Shown here one piece after another: positions 8,906 through 17,644 of a stretch of 64,000 bases of DNA. How positions within the stretch are numbered: the stretch's first letter is position 1; every line of letters begins with the position of its first letter. The stretch is from Bacteroidota bacterium (GTDB lineage: Bacteria > Bacteroidota > Bacteroidia > Cytophagales > Cyclobacteriaceae). The translations under genes were made by a program, and so were the position numbers. The DNA lies in the NCBI GenBank assembly GCA_016178785.1, contig JACOSO010000020.1, positions 29,073-93,072 on the forward strand. The letters run 5' to 3'. The notes beneath the pieces are model-generated. The model was not told the DNA's origin. It saw only the letters and a list, made by a program, of their open reading frames with translations, and did not search any database.

Positions 8906-9739
8906 ATGAAACGTATCCTTGTTCCGTGTGATTTTTCCGCGCCCGCACAAGAGGCCTTTAAGTTCGCAGTTGCCATTGCAAGACAAAGCAACGGTGTAGT
9001 TCATGTACTTTATGTGATTGACGTTCCTTTTCTGAAAGACAATCCCATTATGTCGCATGGAAATGTTCTTAACCTCGAATTCATGCAAGACATTGAGCAA
9101 AAAGCAAAAGAACAATTCGAGACCCTCCGAAAATTAAATGCTCCACCAACGCTAAGCGTTAATTTCACTGTTGATATCAATCCGCTTGTTCTGAGTGTTG
9201 AAACCTGCGTAAGAGAAAAGCAAATTGATTTGGTGATTATGGGTGGGCATTCTTCGAGCGACTCCATATGGGGAACTAACAGCAGCAAAATAGTCCGTTA
9301 TTCCCAGGTTCCTGTAATCACTATTCGAGAGAATTCTCATCAACAAATCGAAAATATCGTTGTGCCAATTGGGCCGATCCAATACCACGAGTCGCTGGAG
9401 AAAGAGTTAAAAAAACTTCAGGCTTTCTTCAACGCCAAGATCCATTTTCTTTGGATCAATACACCTCTCATATTTAAGACCGATGTCGAATCAAAAAGAG
9501 AGATGCAACATTACGTTCAGGCATCGAAGTTTGAAAACTATACAATTAACGTGTTGTCGGATTATAATGTCGAAGCAGGGATATTCCGATTTGCAAAAGA
9601 GAAAAAGGCCGATATGATAGCAATGGGTACGCACGCCTGGAAAGGCCTTGTTCGCAATCTTACCATCAACATTACCGAAGGTGTGGTTAGCCATGCCGCG
9701 TTCCCGATTTGGACTTATGACATGAATCAAAAACGATGA
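8906..9739 (+). CDS. Universal stress protein, tandem UspA domains
   Basis: A 277-residue protein with two UspA folds, about residues 1-140 and 145-277. The first begins with the family opening KRILVPCDFS and has the nucleotide-loop-like stretch VIMGGHSSSDSIWGTNSSKIV, in which the G-2x-G-9x-G(S/T) ATP-binding pattern is approximate. The second has AMGTHAWKGL and ends in the PIWTYDM pattern shared with the USPs at 20.7 and 45.6 kb. It is cytoplasmic, with a role in growth arrest and energy stress by family. Its stop overlaps the start of a small proline-rich gene. Confidence 0.9.
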   Translation: MKRILVPCDFSAPAQEAFKFAVAIARQSNGVVHVLYVIDVPFLKDNPIMSHGNVLNLEFMQDIEQKAKEQFETLRKLNAPPTLSVNFTVDINPLVLSVETCVREKQIDLVIMGGHSSSDSIWGTNSSKIVRYSQVPVITIRENSHQQIENIVVPIGPIQYHESLEKELKKLQAFFNAKIHFLWINTPLIFKTDVESKREMQHYVQASKFENYTINVLSDYNVEAGIFRFAKEKKADMIAMGTHAWKGLVRNLTINITEGVVSHAAFPIWTYDMNQKR

Positions 9740-9930
9740 CGTTAAAAATGATGACAAAGAAACCATCCGAAATTCCTGAACCTGAAAGGCCTACAAAGTT
9801 TCCTCCCGAGGAACCGGTGGAACCTTCTTGGCCCATCAAGGAACCAGAAATAAAACCGGATGTAGAGCCTTCTGTTCCATTCAATCCCCCGAAGGAAATA
9901 CCACCATCTCCAGAGGGCGATCTTGTCTAA
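9736..9930 (+). CDS. Small proline/glutamate-rich protein
   Basis: A 64-residue acidic, proline-rich, low-complexity protein with repeated P-E-x-P and K-P-P-x-E units and no predicted fold. It starts by ATGA overlap with the USP stop; the second ATG at 9748 is an equally plausible start. Short proline-rich proteins of this kind occur beside USP genes in Bacteroidota as far as I recall, but I know of no function. Codon use and lack of stops support coding; low complexity lowers certainty. Confidence 0.5.
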   Translation: MTLKMMTKKPSEIPEPERPTKFPPEEPVEPSWPIKEPEIKPDVEPSVPFNPPKEIPPSPEGDLV

Positions 9931-9942
9931 ATTAAATTTGCC

Positions 9943-10371
9943 ATGAAAAAAATTATCAACATCGGCTTACTTGCAGGCTTGTTGATACTAGCGGCCAGCA
10001 TGGTTTGGGGAATGCTCTCCAACATGATTTGGCCTCAGTTGGCCAAAGATTATCAGAACCCACAAATTTTCAGACCCTGGTCTGATCCGGCCATGTCTAT
10101 TTTTTTTGTTCACCCATTTATTGTCGGTGTAATACTGGCTTGGATTTGGTCTAAAACAGACCAACTCTTCAATAATCCAATACGCTGGAAACGTGGAGTA
10201 ATTTTTGGGTTTACGTATTGGGTCGTCACCATTCCGGGGATGATCATTTCATACAGCACGTTCCAAGTTTCGCTCATCATGATTTTGAGTTGGACTATGA
10301 ATGGGTTGATTCAAGCGGTTGTAGCAGGTTATGTATTCTCTAAACTTTTGTATCCGGCAAAAAATGTGTGA
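9943..10371 (+). CDS. Four-helix membrane protein of unknown function
   Basis: A 142-residue integral membrane protein with hydrophobic segments at about residues 5-25, 45-68, 84-105 and 110-135. The pattern NMIWPQLAKDYQNP between the first two helices and a conserved-looking KRGVIFGFTYW give it the look of a DUF1761-like or related small membrane family, but I do not recognise it firmly. It follows the proline-rich gene by 12 bases and may be co-transcribed with the USP. Confidence 0.6.
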   Translation: MKKIINIGLLAGLLILAASMVWGMLSNMIWPQLAKDYQNPQIFRPWSDPAMSIFFVHPFIVGVILAWIWSKTDQLFNNPIRWKRGVIFGFTYWVVTIPGMIISYSTFQVSLIMILSWTMNGLIQAVVAGYVFSKLLYPAKNV

Positions 10372-10443
10372 TTACCAAAACACAAAAAAACTATGATGCC
10401 AATGGAGCCGACAATGTGAGCAATGGAAATTAAATGTTAGTCT

Positions 10444-10893
10444 ATGATAGGTGAACTTACTTCCGACCAAATTGACCAGGTGATGTTCAGGCAAATCATT
10501 GGCCGCATCGGCTGCTCAGACGCAGGCAAATTGTATGTTGTCCCCATTGCCTTTGCCTTTGACGGCAATTATATCTATGCACATTCTAAAGAAGGAAAGA
10601 AAATCAAGATGATGCGAAAAAATCCAGAGGTCTGTTTTCAAGTCGATGTGATAGACAACATGGCCCATTGGCGTAGTGTGATTCTCTGGGGTCGTTATCA
10701 AGAACTAAAGTCAGAGCGCGAGCGACAGCGGGCAATGAAACTATTGATGGACCGGATCGGTGCGCTTCAGACAGGAGAAACGAGTCATTCGAAGGAATAT
10801 TCGCAAGCGCCTCAAATTGTGGAGAAAAAGAAACGGGCCATTACGTTTCGGATAGAGGTGCAAGAAAAGACCGGCAGGTTTGAAAAGCCGTGA
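10444..10893 (+). CDS. Pyridoxamine 5'-phosphate oxidase-like flavin-binding protein
   Basis: A 149-residue protein with the split-barrel PNPOx-like fold: GRIGCSDAGKLYVVPIAFAF (about residues 20-40), IYAHSKEGKKIKMMRKNPEVCFQVD (about 48-72) and WRSVILWGRYQEL (about 80-92). These are the usual FMN-contact strands of the nitroimidazole-resistance/heme-utilisation-like group. Its last four bases overlap the GTG start of the phosphorylase gene, so expression is coupled. The same family occurs in the mycobacterial DosR regulon (Rv0080-like). Confidence 0.8.
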   Translation: MIGELTSDQIDQVMFRQIIGRIGCSDAGKLYVVPIAFAFDGNYIYAHSKEGKKIKMMRKNPEVCFQVDVIDNMAHWRSVILWGRYQELKSERERQRAMKLLMDRIGALQTGETSHSKEYSQAPQIVEKKKRAITFRIEVQEKTGRFEKP

Positions 10894-12410
10894 CACATTC
10901 CCAGCTTCAGATGTCAGACGAATACAGTTTCCTGAAAGTAAAATCTCTCGGAATTGACACGTACCGTGAGAACATCATCTTTATGCGACAAGATTGCGAA
11001 GTCTGCCGATCCGAGGGGTTCTCTTCATTGACACGCATTGTCGTCAGCTTTGAAGGTAAAAGCATCGTAGCCACTTTGAATGTCGTCAATTCAGATATTC
11101 TTCATCATTCCGAGGTATCGTTGTCAGTTGAAGCCATGAAACGACTTGGTGTTCATGACGGAGACATTGTTCACGTTTCACATTTGAAACCGATTCAATC
11201 ACTCAAGAAAGTCAGGGCAAAAATGCACGGACATTTGCTGGATGAATTCTCTTATCAGGAGATCATCAAAGACATTGCTGCCGGGCATTATTCAAATGTT
11301 GAGCTTGCCGCTTTTATTACTTCGTGCGTAAGCAAAAGGCTCACTACGTCCGAGATCACCTCATTAACTAAAGCGATGGTTATGACGGGTGAAAAGTTAG
11401 ACTGGGGATCTGAGCGGATTTTTGATAAACACTGTGTGGGAGGAATTCCCGGGAATCGTACCACACCAATTGTCGTAAGTATTGTTGCTGCCTCCGGACT
11501 AATGATCCCTAAAACATCATCGCGCGCGATCACTTCACCTGCAGGAACTGCAGACACTATGGAGACCCTGACAAAAGTTGATCTCTCTCTCCAACAAATC
11601 AGAAAAGTGGTTGAAAAAGAGGGCGGCTGCATGGCGTGGGGAGGTGCTGTGCAACTCAGCCCTGCGGATGATATTTTAATTTCAGTCGAACGATCGCTCG
11701 ACATCGATAGCGAAAGTCAAATGATTGCCTCCATCCTATCAAAAAAAATTTCAGCTGGAACAACAGACATCATCATCGATATACCTGTCGGACCGTCTGC
11801 CAAAGTGAGAAGCGTTAAAGACGCAATAAGTCTTCAGCATTCATTTGCCTCCGTTGGACAAGCCGTCAACCTCGGCATACAAGTTGTTCTCACCGATGGA
11901 AAGCAGCCCGTGGGGTTTGGCATTGGACCATCACTTGAAGCCATAGATGTGCTCCATGTTTTACAAAATGAAAAAGGGGCATCAGCTGATTTAGTCAATC
12001 ATGCTCTCCTGCTATCAGGGAAATTGTTAGAAATGGCAGGCAAGTGTGGTTCGGGTGAAGGCATCGTTGAAGCAAAACAAATTCTGCAATCAGGAAAAGC
12101 CTTTAAGAAATTTGTAGCGATATGTGAGGCCCAAGGCGGGTTCTTTCAACCTAAAGCTGCTCCATTCACTAAAGACTTTCCTTCCGAGCGAGCTGGAAAG
12201 ATCGTTGGCATCGACAATCGAACCGTGGCCAGAATTGCAAAGCTTGCGGGCGCACCAAAAGCACCTACCGCAGGAATTTTTTTTGGTGCTCATCTTGGAA
12301 AAAATATTCAAATCGGTGAACCTCTCTTAACGATTCACGCGGAATCACAAGGCGAATTGAACTATGCCTATGATTACGCTCGCTCCAACCATTTTATTGA
12401 GATCGTATGA
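10890..12410 (+). CDS. deoA: AMP / thymidine phosphorylase family protein
   Basis: A 506-residue protein, the length of archaeal-type AMP phosphorylases and longer than typical E. coli DeoA. An extra N-terminal domain (about residues 1-95) precedes the glycosyltransferase family 3 core. The core shows KHCVGGIPGNRT (near 180), TSSRAITSPAGTADTME (near 210) and a C-terminal GKIVGIDNR-type domain. The predicted reaction is phosphorolysis of a nucleoside or NMP, giving base plus ribose 1-phosphate or 1,5-bisphosphate. Start codon GTG at 10890 overlaps the upstream stop; ATG at 10911 is an alternative. It overlaps the PRPP synthetase gene by 4 bases. Confidence 0.85.
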   Translation: MTHSQLQMSDEYSFLKVKSLGIDTYRENIIFMRQDCEVCRSEGFSSLTRIVVSFEGKSIVATLNVVNSDILHHSEVSLSVEAMKRLGVHDGDIVHVSHLKPIQSLKKVRAKMHGHLLDEFSYQEIIKDIAAGHYSNVELAAFITSCVSKRLTTSEITSLTKAMVMTGEKLDWGSERIFDKHCVGGIPGNRTTPIVVSIVAASGLMIPKTSSRAITSPAGTADTMETLTKVDLSLQQIRKVVEKEGGCMAWGGAVQLSPADDILISVERSLDIDSESQMIASILSKKISAGTTDIIIDIPVGPSAKVRSVKDAISLQHSFASVGQAVNLGIQVVLTDGKQPVGFGIGPSLEAIDVLHVLQNEKGASADLVNHALLLSGKLLEMAGKCGSGEGIVEAKQILQSGKAFKKFVAICEAQGGFFQPKAAPFTKDFPSERAGKIVGIDNRTVARIAKLAGAPKAPTAGIFFGAHLGKNIQIGEPLLTIHAESQGELNYAYDYARSNHFIEIV

Positions 12411-13294
12411 ACGCGGTGGTATTTGGCTTTCCCGGTAACGAGCTACTTGTTAACTCAATCAGTGATGCGCTCAATGCGGAGAGGGGAATTATAACCATTC
12501 ATCGTTTCCCGGATGAAGAATCATTGGTGCGCATCGAAGCAAATTTTGCCGGTAAAGAAATTGTAGTAGTGGCAACACTTGACCATCCTGACAATAAAAT
12601 TTTGCCACTATACTTCTTGTGTAAAAAATTAAAAGCCGAAGGCGCGAAAACGCTTACGCTAATTGCTCCCTACCTGGCTTACATGCGGCAAGACAAGTCT
12701 TTTCACCTTGGTGAGATTGTGAGCTCCGATTACTTTGCGGCTTTGCTCTCTTCATTTGTCGATCGCTTAATAACGGTCGATCCCCACCTGCATCGGCATC
12801 ATTCTTTGCGCGAAATATTCACCATCCCATGTCATGTGGTTCACTCCTCAAGCGCAATTTCTTCATGGATAAGGGATAAGGTCGATAACCCAGTTTTGAT
12901 CGGGCCCGATTCAGAAAGTCGGCAGTGGGTATCTCAAGTTGCAAGCGAAATTCACGCGCCCTATGTCATCTTGAACAAGGAGCGACTGAGCGATCGATCT
13001 GTTAAAATTTCTTTTCCTGATGCTGAGAAGTATAAATCATTCACACCGGTGATTATGGATGACATTATTTCGACAGCACATACAATGATTGAAACGATTC
13101 ATCATTTAAAGGAAGTGAACCTCAAGCCGACAGTTTGCATTGGCGTTCATGCCTTATTTGTTGAAAATGCTTACGAACAACTTATTCATACAGCAGCAAA
13201 TATGATTGCTACCTGCAACACCATTCCACATAGTAGCAACAAAATCAACGTGCATGAATTGATTATTCAAGAGTTGAGAGACACTATTGTCTAG
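12407..13294 (+). CDS. prs: Ribose-phosphate pyrophosphokinase-like protein
   Basis: A 295-residue PRPP synthetase homologue. It has the N-terminal half (FPDEESLVRI near residue 28), the catalytic histidine region DPHLHRHHS near 125 and the PRPP-loop VIMDDIISTAHTM near 220. The last differs from the usual DDIISTGGT by A-H in place of G-G, so the site may be altered. It makes PRPP from ribose 5-phosphate and ATP in the standard family. The ATGA overlap with the AMP/thymidine phosphorylase couples base release to PRPP formation, suggesting nucleotide salvage. The two phosphoribosyltransferases elsewhere in the window could use the product. Confidence 0.85.
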   Translation: MNAVVFGFPGNELLVNSISDALNAERGIITIHRFPDEESLVRIEANFAGKEIVVVATLDHPDNKILPLYFLCKKLKAEGAKTLTLIAPYLAYMRQDKSFHLGEIVSSDYFAALLSSFVDRLITVDPHLHRHHSLREIFTIPCHVVHSSSAISSWIRDKVDNPVLIGPDSESRQWVSQVASEIHAPYVILNKERLSDRSVKISFPDAEKYKSFTPVIMDDIISTAHTMIETIHHLKEVNLKPTVCIGVHALFVENAYEQLIHTAANMIATCNTIPHSSNKINVHELIIQELRDTIV

Positions 13295-13341
13295 AAACAA
13301 ATCTTACTTTAAAATAAGTAACAAAAATCTACATCAAAGGA

Positions 13342-13384
13342 TGACTAATCTCATTCTTTGAACTCCAATTTGGAAGTACGTTTG
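13342..13384 (+). promoter_or_regulatory. hsp20 promoter with near-consensus FNR-type box
   Basis: The box TGACTAATCTCA (13342-13353) has one mismatch. TACGTTTG (13377-13384) is an exact match to the Bacteroidota -7 element TAnnTTTG and ends 36.5 bp from the box centre, the same geometry as the exact boxes. The conserved spacing makes this mismatched box credible. Confidence 0.65.
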
Positions 13385-13406
13385 GTATCTAAAAAAAGGA
13401 GGTTAT

Positions 13407-13865
13407 ATGAATACACTTATGAAAACAAACGGGAATCTGTTCCCAACCTTGCTATCCGATTTTTTCGGTGCAAGTCCTGTGCTAAGTCCAAATTTATTTG
13501 ATGTGGACTTAGATCTACTGCCCTCACGGCTAGGCATCAATGTTCCGACAGCCAACATTTCTGAAACAGAAAAAGAGTATCAGATTCAGTTGGCTGCACC
13601 AGGTCTGGCTAAAAAGGATTTTAAGATCGAAACAGACAATGGTGTCCTCACGATCAGCGCTGAGAAGGAAGAAAAAGCTGAAAGCAAAAACGGGTATGCC
13701 CGTACGGAGTACTCGTTCAATTCATTCAGTCGCTCTTTCACATTGCCAGAGAACTCAAAACCAGACAACATCAACGCAAAGTATGAAGATGGCATTCTCA
13801 AGCTGACAGTTCCCAAAAAGGAAATCACGTCTGTTAAGCCGAAAAAGGAAATAGCAGTTTCCTAA
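13407..13865 (+). CDS. Small heat-shock protein, Hsp20/alpha-crystallin
   Basis: A 152-residue protein with an alpha-crystallin domain from about residue 45 to 140. It contains NISETEKEYQIQLAAPGL, a tyrosine-rich central strand (ARTEYSFNSFSRSFTLPE) and the ending strand YEDGILKLTVPKKE. It is an ATP-independent holdase that keeps unfolding proteins soluble. A strong RBS (AAAGGAGG at 13395-13402) precedes the ATG, unusual for this genome and a sign of high expression. A strong terminator follows. HspX, the same family, is a hallmark of dormancy regulons. Confidence 0.95.
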   Translation: MNTLMKTNGNLFPTLLSDFFGASPVLSPNLFDVDLDLLPSRLGINVPTANISETEKEYQIQLAAPGLAKKDFKIETDNGVLTISAEKEEKAESKNGYARTEYSFNSFSRSFTLPENSKPDNINAKYEDGILKLTVPKKEITSVKPKKEIAVS

Positions 13866-13874
13866 AAACGGTGG

Positions 13875-13911
13875 AGGCTTTTAGTCCCGTAAGGCTAAAA
13901 GCCTTTTTTTT
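13875..13911 (+). terminator. Rho-independent terminator after hsp20
   Basis: Inverted repeat AGGCTTTTAG / CTAAAAGCCT (13875-13884 and 13895-13904) with a ten-base loop and a run of eight T starting at 13904. It begins 10 bases after the hsp20 stop. Confidence 0.9.
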
Positions 13912-13979
13912 GTTCAGGATTCTAGGCGTTTATTATTATGGATTTGGCATTTAAAATCAAATTCAATTTTTGTGTTCTT

Positions 13980-15368
13980 ATGATCAGAGTTCGTTTTGGT
14001 CTGATCATTCTATTTCTATTTTGTTGGTGTGCTTCTATTGCTCAGGATCTGTACACTGCCCGTGGCTATTGGGAGGAAAGTAACAAAGACAGCTACAAAA
14101 AAATCAGCGAAAAAAAACAGCGAAGTGAATTATTGACTGACAACGAACAGCTTTACCTCGCTGATTATGAAAACTATTTGCTCACATATTACCAACGAAT
14201 GCCGAAAGAGGAGCAAAAGAAATTTGAGTTAATGAAGTCAACATGGGATCAGGAATTAACCCAATCTAAAGATGCACCAAAGCAACCACCTTTAAACTCT
14301 GACAAACAAGAATTCACCTGGCGCTCAAAAGACCATTTTCATAATGGACTTTATGGGTTGTATTACGGCATCACTTTGGTGGCCATCACCAAACCAAGCA
14401 ATTCACTCTCAGGTGGCCTGCCACTGATCACGGCTGGTCTATGGCAGCTCGGTCCTGTTTTGAACCCTAAGAAGTACGAAGGAATAGACCCCACCACGAT
14501 GCGTGCCGCTGGCGCAGGAAAATTTTTGGGATTAGGGTATGGACTTGCGCTTGGTTTTGCCATTGCTGGTAACTCGAGTGACAATGAGAACCTGACGCTT
14601 GGCTTATCTACGCTCGGAAGCATTGGTTTAGGTGAAGTAGCCTTTCAAATACAAAAGAGGAAAAAATATAGCGAGGGATATGTGGAACTCATGAGGCACT
14701 ACGGATTTCTTGGCCCAGCCGTTGGTCTGCTTACAGTTGTTGCAGCCGAGAACGACAATGCGAATGTAGCTGGCGCTTCCGTTTTAGTTGGGGGAATTGG
14801 GGGATTGTATCTGGGAAGTCGAGCCGCAAGAAAATATGATTACACCATAGGTGATGTTTACGCCATCCGTTCACTAACCTGGATATATACGGGAATAGGT
14901 TTTGCACTTGGTGGTCAATTAGCTGAAGGCGGTGATCGAAACCGAGAATTATTTCTCTTGCCTGCAGTCACGGCCGTGGCGGGTACTATTTTTGGCCAGC
15001 GTATGGTCAAGGGAATAAATCTCACCCCGCGTCAAGGGGGCGTACTAAATCTTGCTTCGGGAGGGGCAGCACTTATTGGTTTAGGTCTTGTTACTTCATT
15101 CAAGACGGAGTCAGTTGGCGTGCTTATAGGCGTACCTTCGGTTTTTGCTCTGATCACGCACCAATTAATTTTTCACAATTACAAAATGAAGAATTTGCAG
15201 AAAAAAAATCAACTGGGCAGTAACTCAAAATACCCTAGCTACTTTTCGTTTCAAGTGAATCCGGAAAACTATTTTGTCAACCTAAAGCAAAATCCTGAGC
15301 GCCTGGTCATGACTGACGGCAGGCCTGTCATGTCCAATCCAATTGTTAAGCTCAATTTTACTTTTTGA
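13980..15368 (+). CDS. Exported glycine-rich membrane-like protein, unknown function
   Basis: About 462 residues from the ATG at 13980, chosen because it begins a good signal peptide (MIRVRFGLIILFLFCWCAS, cleavage near IAQ). An in-frame ATG at 13938 would add 14 residues. After a charged region (residues ~25-130) come many short hydrophobic, glycine-rich stretches (LGLGYGLALGFAIAG, VLVGGIGGLYLGSR), which suggest a multi-span inner-membrane or unusual barrel protein. It ends in alternating strands closing with KLNFTF, so an outer-membrane location is possible. Not recognised. Confidence 0.55.
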   Translation: MIRVRFGLIILFLFCWCASIAQDLYTARGYWEESNKDSYKKISEKKQRSELLTDNEQLYLADYENYLLTYYQRMPKEEQKKFELMKSTWDQELTQSKDAPKQPPLNSDKQEFTWRSKDHFHNGLYGLYYGITLVAITKPSNSLSGGLPLITAGLWQLGPVLNPKKYEGIDPTTMRAAGAGKFLGLGYGLALGFAIAGNSSDNENLTLGLSTLGSIGLGEVAFQIQKRKKYSEGYVELMRHYGFLGPAVGLLTVVAAENDNANVAGASVLVGGIGGLYLGSRAARKYDYTIGDVYAIRSLTWIYTGIGFALGGQLAEGGDRNRELFLLPAVTAVAGTIFGQRMVKGINLTPRQGGVLNLASGGAALIGLGLVTSFKTESVGVLIGVPSVFALITHQLIFHNYKMKNLQKKNQLGSNSKYPSYFSFQVNPENYFVNLKQNPERLVMTDGRPVMSNPIVKLNFTF

Positions 15369-15481
15369 GAAAAGTAAGGAGCACAAAATCCAGTGGATTG
15401 CGCAAGTGTACCATGCTTTTTTTGATTTTTTCATAAGCTCGATCCTGCATATTGTGTCTATCTGCACTTCGTAAAAAGAAA

Positions 15482-15499
15482 GGCGGAGCTTTCTCCGCC
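15482..15499. terminator. GC-rich hairpin, terminator-like on the minus strand
   Basis: GGCGGAG / CTCCGCC with a four-base loop. Read on the minus strand it is followed by TTTCTTTTTACG, the form of an intrinsic terminator, but no minus-strand gene is visible just upstream of it. Between here and 15670 I see nothing else in the 488-bp gap 15369-15856. Confidence 0.45.
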
Positions 15500-15669
15500 T
15501 TCGCAGGTAAGCCGAAATCCGTTATCTCAACGAATTCTTGTCACTTAACCTTTCTTCATCATTTACCCCGCAGGCTGCCACATGGCCATTCGAGCAATTG
15601 CTCTACTTACCTGATTCAAGGCTGTCGATGATCTTGATGTAAGAAAAAAAGATTTGAAAAAATATCCGA

Positions 15670-15827
15670 TGACGGTTGTCATGGTTTGATGAATTTAAAA
15701 TCACTTTCGTTTGTTGATTACTTTGTGGATTTGGGGACAACGTTAATCTCCTTTATCTCAACTGGAAAACCTTGCAATGATGGGTGATATATATCATAGT
15801 CTTTTAGCTCAGCGCCAAATAACTTTG
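15670..15827 (+). promoter_or_regulatory. nrdJ promoter: two FNR-type boxes and -7 element
   Basis: TGATATATATCA (15785-15796) is a perfect palindrome. TAACTTTG (15820-15827) matches TAnnTTTG and ends 36.5 bp from the box centre, so the box is predicted at -41.5. A second exact box, TGACGGTTGTCA (15670-15681), lies 115 bp further upstream and may be an auxiliary site. Confidence 0.8.
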
Positions 15828-15856
15828 ATTACAATTCTAAAGTTAGGTGAAGCACC

Positions 15857-17626
15857 ATGGACGATCAATATGCATCGGTTATAAACCCTGTTCAACTTTC
15901 TCACAATGCTTATCGAATACTTGAAAACCGATATCTGAGAAGAAATGAAGCGGGAGAATTGGAGTTAGCTGAAGAGTTATTTCAACGCGTGGCGCGCAAA
16001 GTCGCGCAGGCTGAACTCGTTTGGGGTACGTGGAGCGACTCGCTATTTTGGGAGGAAAGATTTTTCGAAATCTTATGCGATTTGAAATTCCTTCCTAATT
16101 CACCCACGCTCATGAATGCGGGCACTCCATCTAATCAGCTGAGTGCATGTTTCGTTTTGCCAATTGAAGATTCACTGGAAGCTATTTTTTCCACGCTGAA
16201 GCTTGCAGCCCTGATTCAGCAAAGCGGTGGAGGCACGGGCTTTAACTTTTCTCATTTAAGACCAAAGAATTCCCTTTTGGAAAACACGCAAGGTTCTGCG
16301 TCCGGGCCTGTTTCTTTCATGAAGATTTTTGATGCTGCAACAGAACATGTCAAACAAGGTGGCAAAAGACGCGGAGCAAATATGGGGATACTTAACATAA
16401 GTCATCCCGACATTGAAGAATTTGTTGCAAGTAAAACAGGCGATCAAGATCTTCACAATTTTAACATCTCCGTAGGAGTATCTGATGCATTTATGAACAC
16501 TGTGAAACGCGATGAAGAATGGGAACTTGTTCATCCGAATACAGGATTTGTTGCAAGAAAAATCAAAGCCAGAAAATTATGGACCAGCATTATCGAAAAC
16601 GCATGGCAAAACGGAGATCCGGGTTTTATTTTTTTAGACACCATTAATGAAACAAACCCCACGCCTATCTTGGGAAAAATCGAATCAACCAATCCCTGCG
16701 GAGAAGTTCCTTTATTGCCTTACGAATCATGCAACCTTGGCTCACTCAACCTCTCAAAATTTATTCTCACTGATGGAAAGTCATTTGATTGGGTGGCACT
16801 TGAGCAGGCTATAAACATTGCCGTTCGCTTTCTCGACAATATTATTGAAGTCAACCACTATCTCTCATCAGAGATAAAAGACATAACGGTAGGAAATCGC
16901 AAAATTGGTCTCGGTGTCATGGGTTGGGCCGAGGCGCTAAGCATCCTGGAAATACCGTACGATTCTGTGGAAGCTGTAAGAGTTGCTGAGTCATTGATGA
17001 AGTTTATCTCAGATAAGAGCAAAGAAGCATCCGAAAAATTGGCCAAAGAGCGTGGTGTATTTAAAAACTGGAACAACAGTATCTACTACCCTCACACCCG
17101 CATCAGAAATGCAACACGGACAAGCATCGCACCTACAGGAAGTATTTCTATCATTGCAGATACTTCTTCTTCGATTGAACCTTTTTTCGCGTTGGCATAT
17201 CAACGCTATCACGTGCTAAAAGATGAAACGCTCCAGGAGGTGAATAAAAGTTTACTCAACTACCTTGACGCTCATCAAATTCCATCAGACGAAGTCATGA
17301 AGATGATTGTAGATTCCGGAACTTTGAAAGATGTCACCTCTTTATCTGATGACGAAAAACGTTGTTTTAAAACAGCCCTGGAAATAAAACCCGAATGGCA
17401 CCTAAGGCACCAGGCTGCTTTTCAGAAATTCACTGACAATGCAGTATCGAAAACCATCAATTTACCACAAGGAGCAACACCAGCTGATATATCATCCATT
17501 TACGCGCAGGCATGGCGCCTTAAATTAAAAGGGATCACGGTGTTCCGGTATAACTCAAAACCCAAACAAGTGATGTATCAGGGAATCACCAGCGATATAA
17601 AGAATTGCAAAGTTTGCATAGCGTAG
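15857..17626 (+). CDS. nrdJ: Adenosylcobalamin-dependent (class II) ribonucleotide reductase
   Basis: A 589-residue single-chain reductase. Visible landmarks are FLPNSPTLMNAG (near residue 77), SGGGTGFNFS (near 120), the catalytic cysteine/glutamate stretch NPCGEVPLLPYESCNLGSLN (near 278), RTSIAPTGSISIIA (near 420) and a C-terminal C-x-x-C (NCKVCIA) for thioredoxin-type re-reduction. It makes deoxyribonucleotides without oxygen, using B12, so it suits low-oxygen DNA repair or synthesis. It is shorter than zinc-domain class II enzymes. It stands alone after a strong FNR-type promoter. The M. tuberculosis counterpart NrdZ is in the DosR regulon. Confidence 0.92.
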   Translation: MDDQYASVINPVQLSHNAYRILENRYLRRNEAGELELAEELFQRVARKVAQAELVWGTWSDSLFWEERFFEILCDLKFLPNSPTLMNAGTPSNQLSACFVLPIEDSLEAIFSTLKLAALIQQSGGGTGFNFSHLRPKNSLLENTQGSASGPVSFMKIFDAATEHVKQGGKRRGANMGILNISHPDIEEFVASKTGDQDLHNFNISVGVSDAFMNTVKRDEEWELVHPNTGFVARKIKARKLWTSIIENAWQNGDPGFIFLDTINETNPTPILGKIESTNPCGEVPLLPYESCNLGSLNLSKFILTDGKSFDWVALEQAINIAVRFLDNIIEVNHYLSSEIKDITVGNRKIGLGVMGWAEALSILEIPYDSVEAVRVAESLMKFISDKSKEASEKLAKERGVFKNWNNSIYYPHTRIRNATRTSIAPTGSISIIADTSSSIEPFFALAYQRYHVLKDETLQEVNKSLLNYLDAHQIPSDEVMKMIVDSGTLKDVTSLSDDEKRCFKTALEIKPEWHLRHQAAFQKFTDNAVSKTINLPQGATPADISSIYAQAWRLKLKGITVFRYNSKPKQVMYQGITSDIKNCKVCIA

Positions 17627-17644
17627 TGCGTTCCATTTTCCTCT

